Shown: piece after piece, positions 16,745-25,465 of the stretch | Layout of the letters: each line of letters starts with the position of its first letter | How positions within the stretch are numbered: position 1 is the stretch's first letter | NCBI RefSeq assembly: GCF_000376385.1 | Contig: NZ_AQWN01000014.1 | Location: forward strand, 1-38,349 | Direction of reading: 5' to 3' | DNA length: 38,349 nucleotides | Source: Desulfurispora thermophila DSM 16022 | GTDB lineage: Bacteria; Bacillota; Desulfotomaculia; Desulfotomaculales; Desulfurisporaceae | Made by a program: the position numbers and the translations under genes | Notes under the pieces: generated by a model | Database searches by the model: none | What the model was told of the DNA's origin: nothing | The model's input: the letters and a program-made list of their open reading frames with translations, nothing else

Positions 16745-18174
16745 AAAAGAATATCGCTGTCCTGGGCAAGTTTTTGTTGCTGCTCTTTAGCGGCTTGATG
16801 CTTTACCTGGGGTATATCAGTTTGTACAGAGGCCCGCAGTTGCAGGTGGACAGGCATAATCCCCGCCTGGTTACCGCTGAAAAGCAAGTTTGGCGGGGTA
16901 CTATATTTGATCGCCACGGCCGGGTGATGGCTGAGGACCGGGCAGCGGGCGGGATAAAAATACGGGTTTATCCGGCGGGTGAGGTCACGGCACACCCCCT
17001 GGGCTACGTCAGCTCCCGCTATGGACGGGCCGGATTGGAGGCGGCCTGGGACAGGTATTTATTGGCTTTAGACGACCAGGGCCGGTGGTATAATAAAATA
17101 GCCGCTTTCCTGGGTCACCCGCAGCGGGGTTATAATGTGTATTCAACCATCGACCTGGAGTTGCAGCAAAAAGCCCGGCGACTATTGGGGAACAGAAAGG
17201 GTGCTGTGGTGGCCATTGACCCCCGCAGCGGGAGAATACTGGCCATGGTTTCCAACCCCTCCTTTAATCCGGGTCATCTGGAAAGGTATTTTGCGGCCAG
17301 TGTAAGTGGCGCAAACCAGGCTCAGCTGGTGAACAGAGCTTTATTCGGTCTATACCCGCCGGGATCAACGTTCAAAATTGTTACAGCGGCCGCTGCATTG
17401 CAAAAGAAGCCGCAGCTTTCGGGGGAAGAGTTTATCTGCCGGGGCAGTTTTAATGCGGGAGGATATCTGCTGAAAGAGCAAAAAAGCCACGGTCATCTGG
17501 ATTTTGCCGGAGCGATGGCGGTTTCCTGTAATGTGGTCTTTGCTCAGCTGGGTATGCAAGCCGGTTATGAAGACTTGAGGCGCATGGCTGTGGCTCTGGG
17601 GTGGCAGGAATATGATTATAAAACGCCTCTGCAGGAAAAGATTGTGCAATTTCCCGACCTGAGCTATTTGCCGGGTGTTTTACCGGGTGAAGTGGACGAT
17701 GCAGAACTGGCGGCCAGCGCCATCGGACAGGGCCGCGTGCTGGCCAGCCCGCTGCAGATGGCTATGCTGGCCGGGGTTGTGGCCGCCCGGGGCAGGCTTT
17801 ATCAGCCGCATTTTTTGGCTGCCGTGACCGACCAGAAAGGGAAAATTATTGTACATGAAGAAATAAAAGAGCTGGGCAGGCCATTTCCTGAAGAGGTTGC
17901 CGTCCGGATTGCGCAGGCCATGCAACAGGTGGTTCAGACAGGTACCGGAAAAAAGGCGCGGGTGGCCGGTGTGGAAATAGCCGGTAAAACCGGGACGGCG
18001 GAAAATGGACAGGGCCCGCCCCATGCCTGGTTTGTTGGTTTTGCGCCGGCACGCAGGCCGCAAATAGCCCTGGCCGTGCTGGTGGAAAACGGTGGCGGGG
18101 GAGGAGAGGTAGCAGCACCTGTAGCAGCACAATTATTCGCCAGTTTTCTGGCCAATGGGGGTGAAGGCAATTGA
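16741..18174 (+). CDS. pbpA: Class B penicillin-binding protein (PbpA-like transpeptidase)
   Basis: The 477-residue enzyme has one N-terminal membrane helix (about 8-27), a short PBP dimerisation region (IFDRHGRVMAED near 58) and a transpeptidase domain with active-site STFK near residue 210, SCN near 260 and KTGTAENG near 417. It crosslinks peptidoglycan outside the membrane. At 477 residues it is short for a class B PBP and has no PASTA domain, as in mycobacterial PbpA. It is coupled to the preceding SEDS gene and to the kinase gene after it. Confidence 0.93.
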   Translation: MKKNIAVLGKFLLLLFSGLMLYLGYISLYRGPQLQVDRHNPRLVTAEKQVWRGTIFDRHGRVMAEDRAAGGIKIRVYPAGEVTAHPLGYVSSRYGRAGLEAAWDRYLLALDDQGRWYNKIAAFLGHPQRGYNVYSTIDLELQQKARRLLGNRKGAVVAIDPRSGRILAMVSNPSFNPGHLERYFAASVSGANQAQLVNRALFGLYPPGSTFKIVTAAAALQKKPQLSGEEFICRGSFNAGGYLLKEQKSHGHLDFAGAMAVSCNVVFAQLGMQAGYEDLRRMAVALGWQEYDYKTPLQEKIVQFPDLSYLPGVLPGEVDDAELAASAIGQGRVLASPLQMAMLAGVVAARGRLYQPHFLAAVTDQKGKIIVHEEIKELGRPFPEEVAVRIAQAMQQVVQTGTGKKARVAGVEIAGKTGTAENGQGPPHAWFVGFAPARRPQIALAVLVENGGGGGEVAAPVAAQLFASFLANGGEGN

Positions 18175-20003
18175 TCGGGCTGCTACTTGGCAATAGATAT
18201 GAGATTCTGGAGCAACTGGGCGGGGGCGGCATGGCTGTTGTGTACAAGGGGAAAGACACTCTGCTGGACCGTCTGGTAACAATTAAGGTTTTGCGTCCGG
18301 CCTATGCCACGGACGAACAGTTTTTGGCCCGTTTCCGGCGGGAAGCCCAGGCTGTAGCCAGATTATCCCACCCCAATATAGTATCAATATACGATGTGGG
18401 TTGTGACGGCGATTATCATTATCTGGTGATGGAATATGTGGATGGTGAAGACCTGAAAAGCATCTTGCGCCGTCAGGGCCGGATGGCACCGCCGGGTGCT
18501 GCGAAAATCGTGGCCGATGTAGCGCAGGCTTTGCAGCATGCGCATGAAAATAATATTGTCCACCGCGATATCAAACCACACAATATTTTGATTACCCGTC
18601 AGGGCAGGGCCAAGTTGACCGATTTCGGTATAGCACGGGAAACCGACAGCGGCGTTACGGTTACTCACACTGAGTCCATTCTGGGCTCTGTGCACTACCT
18701 TTCTCCCGAACAGGCGGAAGGCAGGCTGGCCGGCCCGGCATCTGATATATATTCGCTGGGAGTAGTGCTTTATGAGTTATTAACCGGGAAAGTACCCTTT
18801 ACGGGCGAATCCCCCATTGCTGTGGCCATTAAGCATATCAACACCCCGCCACCACCCCTGGAAGTGCCGGGAGAACAGGTGTCCGGCATTTTGCAAAGGA
18901 TTGTGGGCAAATGTTTGCAAAAAGATCCGGCCATGCGTTATCAAAATGCCGGTGAATTACTGGCGGATCTGAACAGTTTCCTGGCTTCTCCGTCCGCTTT
19001 GGAACAGGAGCTGGCTTTAGAGGAGGCGACCGTGGTTTTGCCCCGCGTTACGCAAACCGGACGGCGGCGCGTCAGGCGCCGCAATCTGTGGCTGGCTGTG
19101 TTCTTGACCACATTGCTGCTGGGGGTTGGTTTGTGGTGGGGCTACCAGCGCCTTTTCCTGGTCCCTGAAGTGATCATGCCCCGGGTGGTGGGCCTAAACC
19201 TGGCCCAGGCCAGGGCCCAACTTGCCGGTAAAGGGCTCAGGACTGAGGTGCGGGAACAGTTCAGCAATACTGTGGAGCAGGGATATGTTATGGAACAGGA
19301 TGTGGAGCCGGGGACGCCGGTGAAAAAGAACCGGGTGGTGTTGCTCACGGTCAGCCGGGGACCGGAAAACATCAAAGTGCCCGATCTCTACCGCCAGAAC
19401 TTGCAGGAAGCCAGGATCTCGCTGGCGGAAGCGGGTCTGGAACTGGGTGAAACGCGTTACGCTTACGATAACCTGGTGGAAGAGGGCAGAATTATTGGGC
19501 AGGAGCCACGGGCGGGTACTACAGCTGTCAAAGGAGACAAGGTTGTTGTTTATTTGTCCAAAGGTCCGGAAAGAGCTGCGGTAACTCTGCCCGACCTGCG
19601 CGGCATGTTTCTGGAGCAGGCCAAAAGTACGCTGGCCGCGGCAGGTTTGAATGTGGCCGAGGTGAGGCAGGAGGAAAGCAGCGATTACCTGTCAGGTCAG
19701 GTGGTCAGTCATGATCCGCCGGCTGGCAGCAAATTATCCGCCGGGGACAGTGTGCGCTTGGTAGTCAGTCTGGGTCCCGGGCCTGCTCCCCAGGAGGCCT
19801 TGATTACCGTCAACCACATTCCCAATGACGGACAACTGCACGAGGTGCGCATTGTGGTTGATGACCTGCGGGGTACCACCAATGCTTATGTGGATACCGT
19901 ATCCGGGGGGCAAAAGCTGGAAAAAGCCGTAAAGTACTGGGGGAAGGCCACCATTAAGGTTTATGTAGATGGTAAACAAGTAGCGCAGCAACCTTTACCG
20001 TAG
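18171..20003 (+). CDS. pknB: PASTA-domain serine/threonine protein kinase (PknB/PrkC/Stk)
   Basis: This 610-residue kinase has an N-terminal Hanks-type domain (glycine loop GGGGMAVVYKG near 17, lysine in TIKVLRP near 40, HRDIKPHN near 134, DFGIAR near 153). A membrane helix follows near residues 305-325, then three extracellular PASTA repeats (about 330-395, 398-463, 466-535), which bind muropeptides or lipid II in this family. A further C-terminal Ig-like segment (about 540-610) follows. The start is TTG overlapping the pbpA stop, with ggtgaagg upstream. PrkC of Bacillus also triggers spore germination. Confidence 0.96.
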   Translation: MIGLLLGNRYEILEQLGGGGMAVVYKGKDTLLDRLVTIKVLRPAYATDEQFLARFRREAQAVARLSHPNIVSIYDVGCDGDYHYLVMEYVDGEDLKSILRRQGRMAPPGAAKIVADVAQALQHAHENNIVHRDIKPHNILITRQGRAKLTDFGIARETDSGVTVTHTESILGSVHYLSPEQAEGRLAGPASDIYSLGVVLYELLTGKVPFTGESPIAVAIKHINTPPPPLEVPGEQVSGILQRIVGKCLQKDPAMRYQNAGELLADLNSFLASPSALEQELALEEATVVLPRVTQTGRRRVRRRNLWLAVFLTTLLLGVGLWWGYQRLFLVPEVIMPRVVGLNLAQARAQLAGKGLRTEVREQFSNTVEQGYVMEQDVEPGTPVKKNRVVLLTVSRGPENIKVPDLYRQNLQEARISLAEAGLELGETRYAYDNLVEEGRIIGQEPRAGTTAVKGDKVVVYLSKGPERAAVTLPDLRGMFLEQAKSTLAAAGLNVAEVRQEESSDYLSGQVVSHDPPAGSKLSAGDSVRLVVSLGPGPAPQEALITVNHIPNDGQLHEVRIVVDDLRGTTNAYVDTVSGGQKLEKAVKYWGKATIKVYVDGKQVAQQPLP

Positions 20004-20053
20004 AGTTTGGGAGACTTCTTAAAAGAGGTTTCTGTCAGTAGGAGGTTGGTATT

Positions 20054-20926
20054 CTGGTACAGGGAACTGTGCTCAAAGCGACAGCTGGGTTTTATTATGT
20101 GCATGACGGCGAGAAAGTATGGGAATGTTCACTGCGGGGCAAGTTTCGCCTTACCAAAACAACTGTGCTGGTTGGGGACAGGGTTGTCCTGCAGCCCCGC
20201 CCCGAAGGTACCGGGCTGATCGTTGATGTTTTGCCGCGCAATAACAGCCTCATCCGCCCCCCGGTAGCCAATGTGGACCTGGCGGTGATTGTCATGGCCT
20301 GTCGCAACCCGGATCCTTCGCTGCTCTTGCTGGACCGGATATTGATCCAGGTAGCAGTGGCCGGGGTAGAGCCGTTAATTTGCTTTAACAAATCCGATCT
20401 GATGGAGCCAGGTGGTTTTGCACCGGCCCGCATCTATCGGGAGGCTGGTTACCGGGTTTTTTTTACCAGCGCGATAAAAATGCATGGTATCGAAGAATTG
20501 GCAGCGGCTCTCAGCGGACATATTGCTGTGCTGGCCGGCCCATCCGGGGCCGGTAAAAGCTCGCTTCTTAACTCTCTGGCCCCTGGACTCAAGCTTAAGG
20601 TGGGGGAAGTGAGCAGCAGGTTGCAGCGGGGCCGGCATACCACCCGGCATGTGGAGTTGCTCGGCTTGCCTGCCGGGGGCTGGGTGGCTGATACCCCAGG
20701 TTTCTCGGCCCTAATGCTGCCTGCGCTCAAAAAAAGTGAACTGGCGTCGTTTTTTCCTGAACTGAATCGTCACAGTGAGTACTGTCGTTTTCGCGGTTGC
20801 CTGCATGTGCAGGAACCGGACTGTTCCGTCAGACAGGCAGTACAGGCTGGAGAAGTATCCGAATTAAGGTACAGGCATTATTTGCAATTTTTGCAGGAGA
20901 TTACTGAACAGGAGAGAAAATATTGA
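20054..20926 (+). CDS. rsgA: Ribosome small-subunit-dependent GTPase A, likely CTG start
   Basis: This GTPase assists late 30S maturation. An N-terminal OB fold is followed by a circularly permuted GTPase (NKSDL comes before GPSGAGKSS, then DTPGF) and a C-terminal zinc site (CRFRGC, then H and C). The nearest ATG/GTG/TTG in frame is the GTG at 20069, but it lies 23 nt from the only Shine-Dalgarno (aggagg, 20040-20045) and would cut off the conserved GTV start of the OB fold. A CTG at 20054 sits 8 nt from that site and gives [19 protein letters not shown] at 20051 is an alternative. pknB lies 50 bp upstream and rpe overlaps the end. Confidence 0.9.
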   Translation: MVQGTVLKATAGFYYVHDGEKVWECSLRGKFRLTKTTVLVGDRVVLQPRPEGTGLIVDVLPRNNSLIRPPVANVDLAVIVMACRNPDPSLLLLDRILIQVAVAGVEPLICFNKSDLMEPGGFAPARIYREAGYRVFFTSAIKMHGIEELAAALSGHIAVLAGPSGAGKSSLLNSLAPGLKLKVGEVSSRLQRGRHTTRHVELLGLPAGGWVADTPGFSALMLPALKKSELASFFPELNRHSEYCRFRGCLHVQEPDCSVRQAVQAGEVSELRYRHYLQFLQEITEQERKY

Positions 20927-21582
20927 TGCATGCCATAGCACCATCTATTCTGTCGGCCAATTTTGCCGCCCTGGCTCAGGACGTCGGGCTGGTGGAAAAA
21001 GCGGGTGCAGAATACCTGCATATTGATGTGATGGATGGGCATTTTGTGCCCAATATCACTATTGGTCCGGCGGTTGTGGCCGCTTTGCGCCCGCACAGCA
21101 AAATGATTTTTGACGTGCATTTAATGATTGAGAATCCGGAAAAATATATTCAGGATTTTGCCCGGGCCGGGGCGGACCTGATAACGGTACATGCCGAGGC
21201 GACAGTACACCTGCATTCACTCTTGCAAAAAATCAAGGCGGCGGGCTGCCGGGCCGGAGTGGCTCTCAACCCCGCTACTCCACTGGATGTATTGGACTAC
21301 GTTCTGGAGTTGACCGATCTGGTGCTGGTGATGACTGTAAACCCGGGTTTTGGGGGGCAAGAATTTATACCTGCCGTGGTACCCAAGATCAGCCGCTTGA
21401 GAGAAAAGTTGCTGGCCGTGCGAAGTCATGCCCTGATTCAGGTGGATGGAGGTATAAATGTTCAAACTGCGGCCATAGTCGCCCGGGCCGGGGCGGACGT
21501 TCTGGTGGCCGGTTCGGCAATTTTCGGGGCGGTCGATCCGGCGGCGGCCATAGCCGAAATCCGGCAGGCGGCGCGGGGATGA
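20926..21582 (+). CDS. rpe: Ribulose-phosphate 3-epimerase
   Basis: This 218-residue TIM-barrel enzyme interconverts ribulose 5-phosphate and xylulose 5-phosphate in the pentose phosphate pathway. Family motifs include APSILSANF at the N terminus, [12 protein letters not shown] near 33, FDVHLMI near 63, VNPGFGGQ near 140 and QVDGGIN near 173. The ATG at 20926 follows aggagag by 9 nt; a TTG one codon earlier is also possible. It overlaps the rsgA stop, an arrangement common in Firmicutes. Confidence 0.97.
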   Translation: MHAIAPSILSANFAALAQDVGLVEKAGAEYLHIDVMDGHFVPNITIGPAVVAALRPHSKMIFDVHLMIENPEKYIQDFARAGADLITVHAEATVHLHSLLQKIKAAGCRAGVALNPATPLDVLDYVLELTDLVLVMTVNPGFGGQEFIPAVVPKISRLREKLLAVRSHALIQVDGGINVQTAAIVARAGADVLVAGSAIFGAVDPAAAIAEIRQAARG

Positions 21583-21619
21583 AAGCCGGTAAAATATGAG
21601 CAGGCAGGGGGTGATTTGG

Positions 21620-21745
21620 TTGGCGGTGTATAAATGCGCCCAGTGCGGGGAAGTGGTGGAAAGCCGTTGCAAGCCCGGCAAGTGCAAATCCTGCGGTGCA
21701 CCCAAAGAGGATTTGCAAAAACAGGAGCAACCCAAGAAAAAATAG
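21620..21745 (+). CDS. 41-residue RCKP-type rubredoxin-like zinc/iron protein
   Basis: A short frame encodes MAVYKCAQCGEVVES, then RCKPGKCKSCGAPKE and a lysine- and glutamine-rich tail. Four cysteines in two knuckles (C6, C9, C22, C25), plus C17 in the RCKP sequence, match the RCKP-type rubredoxin-like mini-domain. It should bind iron or zinc; the role is not known to me. I chose the TTG at 21620 because aggggg lies 8 nt upstream; an in-frame ATG at 21596 has no such site. It is the last gene before the cheW leader. Confidence 0.75.
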   Translation: MAVYKCAQCGEVVESRCKPGKCKSCGAPKEDLQKQEQPKKK

Positions 21746-21812
21746 TTGTTAGTTTTATTTATTTACAATATTATTCTCTTTAGAGGCAGGTTAATTTTAG
21801 GGAGGTGGGACC

Positions 21813-22229
21813 ATGGGCGGGTTGGAAGAACAACTGGTTATTTTTCAGTTGAATGACCAGCAATATGCTTTGCCAATTCAAGAAACCCAGGAAATTATCC
21901 GCATGACGGCCATTACGCAGGTACCCAACACCAGGCACTATGTAGAGGGAATTATTAATTTGCGCGGCAGTATAGTACCCGTGATCAACCTGAATAAGCG
22001 GTTGTCATTGCCGGTGAAAGAGTATGATGAGAATACCCGGATTATCGTGGTGGAGCATGCCGGTCAGAAGGTGGGCATGATTGTGGACAATGTGCTGGAA
22101 GTTGGTCGCTATACCCGCGATGAACTGGAGCCTCCGGCCGTGGCGGGCGATGGGGTGGAGTTTTTGCGCGGTGTGGTCAAAAAGCAGGACCGGTTGTGGC
22201 TCTTGCTGAATCTGGCCAATGTTCTTTAA
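21813..22229 (+). CDS. cheW: CheW chemotaxis coupling protein
   Basis: This 138-residue protein is a single CheW/SH3-like domain: FQLNDQQYALPI near residue 10, a PNTRHYVEGIINLRG segment near 38 and the PVINL region after it, which in the family binds CheA and receptors. It couples chemoreceptors to the CheA kinase at the inner membrane. No other chemotaxis gene is nearby, so it is probably an orphan or serves a signalling array encoded elsewhere. Strong ribosome-binding site gggaggtggg. Confidence 0.93.
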   Translation: MGGLEEQLVIFQLNDQQYALPIQETQEIIRMTAITQVPNTRHYVEGIINLRGSIVPVINLNKRLSLPVKEYDENTRIIVVEHAGQKVGMIVDNVLEVGRYTRDELEPPAVAGDGVEFLRGVVKKQDRLWLLLNLANVL

Positions 22230-22236
22230 ATTTTAT

Positions 22237-22267
22237 GGTCGGTATGGACCGGCCTTTTATTTTTAGT
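22237..22267 (+). terminator. Rho-independent terminator after cheW
   Basis: A 7-bp stem (ggtcggt at 22237-22243 with accggcc at 22248-22254) has a 4-nt loop and is followed by ttttattttt. Confidence 0.85.
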
Positions 22268-22348
22268 TGTTGGGAGTTTGCCTGATAGCTGTTTATACTG
22301 TAAGATATTGAAAAACGTTAGTATATTAGGGAAGGAGGAGTTTTAAAA

Positions 22349-22984
22349 ATGTTTGTGCGCAACTGTATGACTCCCAACCCGATTACCATCAAGCCCGATA
22401 CTCCCATTTTCGAAGCGCTCAACATAATGAAGAAAAATAATATCCGCCAGCTGCCTGTGGTGGACAAGGCGGGCAAGCTGTTAGGCATTGTAACTGAAAG
22501 GGAGATTTTGACCGTTTCTCCTTCACCGGCTTCCACCTTGAGCATTTACGAGATGAATTACCTGCTATCCAAGATGCAGGTCAAGGATATTATGAACCGC
22601 CAGCTGGTGACAGTGTCTCCCGAATTGAACATTGAAGATGCGGCTTTGATTATGCGGGACAAAAAAATAGGCAGCTTGCTGGTGATACAGGAAGATGCTC
22701 TGGTGGGGATTATTACCCAGACCGATATTTTTGATGCCATGCTGAAAGCTTTTGGGATTCGCAAGGCGGGCACGCGCATTGTCATTGAAACCGAAGACCG
22801 GGTGGGCGCTCTGGCCGAGCTGTTGCAAATAGTAAAAGAGCACCGGATTAATGTAATTGGTGTGGCCAGCCTGGAGAAGTCCGACCGGATTGTGCAAATC
22901 ATGCTGCGGCTGAGTACTGCGGATGCCAGTGAATTGGTGAACGACATCAAACAAAAAGGTTTTCAAGTAATCGCGGTTAGCTAA
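22349..22984 (+). CDS. CBS-pair plus ACT domain protein (AcuB-like)
   Basis: The 211-residue product has two CBS motifs (about 1-55, starting VRNCMTPNPITIKPD, and about 75-130, starting KDIMNRQLVTVSPE), which usually bind adenosyl nucleotides. A C-terminal ACT-like domain (about 140-210, RIVIETEDRVGALAELLQIV) usually senses an amino acid or other small ligand. Its target is unknown. aaggaggag lies upstream of the ATG. The next gene encodes a regulator that may read a cyclic dinucleotide, so the pair could form a small sensing unit (inference). Confidence 0.85.
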   Translation: MFVRNCMTPNPITIKPDTPIFEALNIMKKNNIRQLPVVDKAGKLLGIVTEREILTVSPSPASTLSIYEMNYLLSKMQVKDIMNRQLVTVSPELNIEDAALIMRDKKIGSLLVIQEDALVGIITQTDIFDAMLKAFGIRKAGTRIVIETEDRVGALAELLQIVKEHRINVIGVASLEKSDRIVQIMLRLSTADASELVNDIKQKGFQVIAVS

Positions 22985-23019
22985 ATCTCAAGCTGATATA
23001 TAAGGGAGTTCGACCTGTT

Positions 23020-23661
23020 ATGCTGGATGAACACGGTAACCACTTGATGGCCCGCTATGTCAGTATAGCTATGGACATTGCTACCAGGATCATGCGCGGT
23101 GAGTACCGGGAGGGACAGAAAATTTTCGGCCGTTCCACTCTGGCCGGTAAGTACAATGTCTCGCCGGAAACCATCCGCCGGGCCCTCACTCTGCTGCAGG
23201 ATACAGGAATTGTCCATGTTTCGCCCGGGGTGGGGGTGGTGGTGCGTTCCCAGAAGGCGGCCGAGGCTTTTTTGGCCGAGTGTGGTCAAAAGGAAGTACT
23301 GCGGGGCATGCAGGAGAAACTGCACGCCTTGCTCAGGCAACGCGATGCGCTGAATGAGGAAATTGACCGGCTCATGCATGAGTTGTTGGATTACACCATG
23401 AAAATGGTGGGGAGGCTGCGCCGGCTGGATGAAATCAGAGTCCTGCCTTTTTCGCCCCTGGTGGGTAAATCCCTGGCCGAAGTGGATTTCCGCAGTAAAA
23501 CCGGTGCTACGGTGCTGGCCATTTTTCGGCAGGGGGAGGAAATTTATTCTCCCCGGGCTGATACGGTGATTCAGGCGGGTGATGTGTTGCTGGTGGTTGG
23601 TCACCCGGAAAACAAAGAACAGCTTTTTAGCCTGGTGGAACCCCGCCAGCCCGAGTCATGA
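23020..23661 (+). CDS. GntR winged-helix/RCK_C regulator (BusR-like)
   Basis: The 213-residue protein has an N-terminal GntR-type winged helix (about 10-75: FGRSTLAGKYNVSPETIRRA), a coiled-coil linker (about 85-145) and a C-terminal TrkA-C/RCK_C domain (about 148-210: VGKSLAEVDFRSKTGATVLA). This is the architecture of BusR, which represses osmolyte uptake when it binds cyclic di-AMP through RCK_C. Cyclic di-AMP binding and control of K+ or osmolyte transport here are inferences; no transporter lies adjacent. agggag precedes the ATG. Confidence 0.85.
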   Translation: MLDEHGNHLMARYVSIAMDIATRIMRGEYREGQKIFGRSTLAGKYNVSPETIRRALTLLQDTGIVHVSPGVGVVVRSQKAAEAFLAECGQKEVLRGMQEKLHALLRQRDALNEEIDRLMHELLDYTMKMVGRLRRLDEIRVLPFSPLVGKSLAEVDFRSKTGATVLAIFRQGEEIYSPRADTVIQAGDVLLVVGHPENKEQLFSLVEPRQPES

Positions 23662-23768
23662 GTGCCGGTTATTTTTATGATATATCAATCAGGGGTAATG
23701 TATATTTCCCTCGCCTGCGGGTTAAATATAACAATAAATCCCACTTTATTCTAGCAGGAGGGATGGGC

Positions 23769-23888
23769 TTGGGATTTAAAGACTTTGAAAACAAAGTAAA
23801 GAGTGTCCAGGAAAGCCGGGATGAAAAGCACCGTCAGGCGGTCCGGCAGAGCATTGCTGCACCGTCGCCGGAGAAAGAGGAAGAGTAA
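23769..23888 (+). CDS. 39-residue highly charged small protein, unknown
   Basis: The frame gives MGFKDFENKVKSVQESRDEK followed by a basic, then alanine- and proline-containing tail ending in EKEEE. It is helix-prone and has no cysteines or membrane segment. The TTG at 23769 is 7 nt from a strong aggagg, whereas the ATG at 23763 is too close to it; a longer frame from 23658 lacks any ribosome-binding site. A good terminator follows, which supports a real transcript end. I do not recognise the family. Confidence 0.55.
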   Translation: MGFKDFENKVKSVQESRDEKHRQAVRQSIAAPSPEKEEE

Positions 23889-23899
23889 CCGGAAAATAA

Positions 23900-23933
23900 T
23901 AGACCCTGCGCTTTGAAGCGGGGCTATTTTTTT
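23900..23933 (+). terminator. Rho-independent terminator
   Basis: The segment tagaccctgcgctttgaagc continues into ggggcta and folds into an imperfect hairpin followed by ttttttt. It ends the transcript of the BusR-like gene and the small charged protein. Confidence 0.75.
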
Positions 23934-23938
23934 GCTGC

Positions 23939-23967
23939 TTGCTAAATAATGGCGGTTATGCTATGAT
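23939..23967 (+). promoter_or_regulatory. Probable sigma-A promoter of mtrB-pfkA-pyk
   Basis: ttgcta (23939-23944) and tatgat (23962-23967) are 17 bp apart, directly after the preceding terminator and about 27 bp before the mtrB start. Confidence 0.55.
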
Positions 23968-23993
23968 ACCGCTGGAAAAAGGAGTTTGAGGTG

Positions 23994-24254
23994 ATGGGCA
24001 TGGGCGAAAGAAACAGGCCCGGGAGTGAATATCTACCCGAAATAGCCGGGGATTATGTGGCGGTCAAGGCGCTGGAGAATGGGGTAACTATTATTGGCTT
24101 GACCAGAGGAAAGGATACCAGGTTCCACCACACAGAAAAGCTGGACAGGGGCGAGGTAATGATTGCCCAGTTTACAGAGCATACCAGCGCCATTAAAATC
24201 CGTGGTCGGGCGGAGATATATACTAAACATGGCAAAATAAGAACGGATGAATAA
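23994..24254 (+). CDS. mtrB: Tryptophan RNA-binding attenuation protein (TRAP)
   Basis: The 86-residue product aligns almost without gaps to Bacillus subtilis Mtr[17 protein letters not shown], then [12 protein letters not shown] and [19 protein letters not shown] forms an 11-subunit ring that, with bound tryptophan, wraps RNA carrying (G/U)AG repeats. The RNA-contacting residues known from Bacillus (K37, K56, R58) are kept, as are the tryptophan-pocket threonines and the HTS sequence. ATG 23994, GTG 23991 or ATG 24000 could be the start; aaggag fits 23994 best. No mtrA, trp genes or anti-TRAP gene are adjacent; it heads a transcript with a small protein and pfkA. Confidence 0.93.
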   Translation: MGMGERNRPGSEYLPEIAGDYVAVKALENGVTIIGLTRGKDTRFHHTEKLDRGEVMIAQFTEHTSAIKIRGRAEIYTKHGKIRTDE

Positions 24255-24277
24255 ATGCTCGGGGGGAGGGAGGAGGC

Positions 24278-25452
<1,175 letters not shown>

Positions 25453-25465
25453 AGGAGTGATATGC

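Noticed and set aside
20004-20053. Cluster of TAG/GAG triplets before rsgA as a TRAP target
   Set aside because: The triplets are too few and irregularly spaced; TRAP sites need about 9-11 repeats with 2-3 nt spacers.
23658-23768. N-terminal extension of the 39-residue protein (frame open from 23658)
   Set aside because: It overlaps the end of the BusR-like gene, has no ribosome-binding site, and a strong site lies right before the internal TTG.
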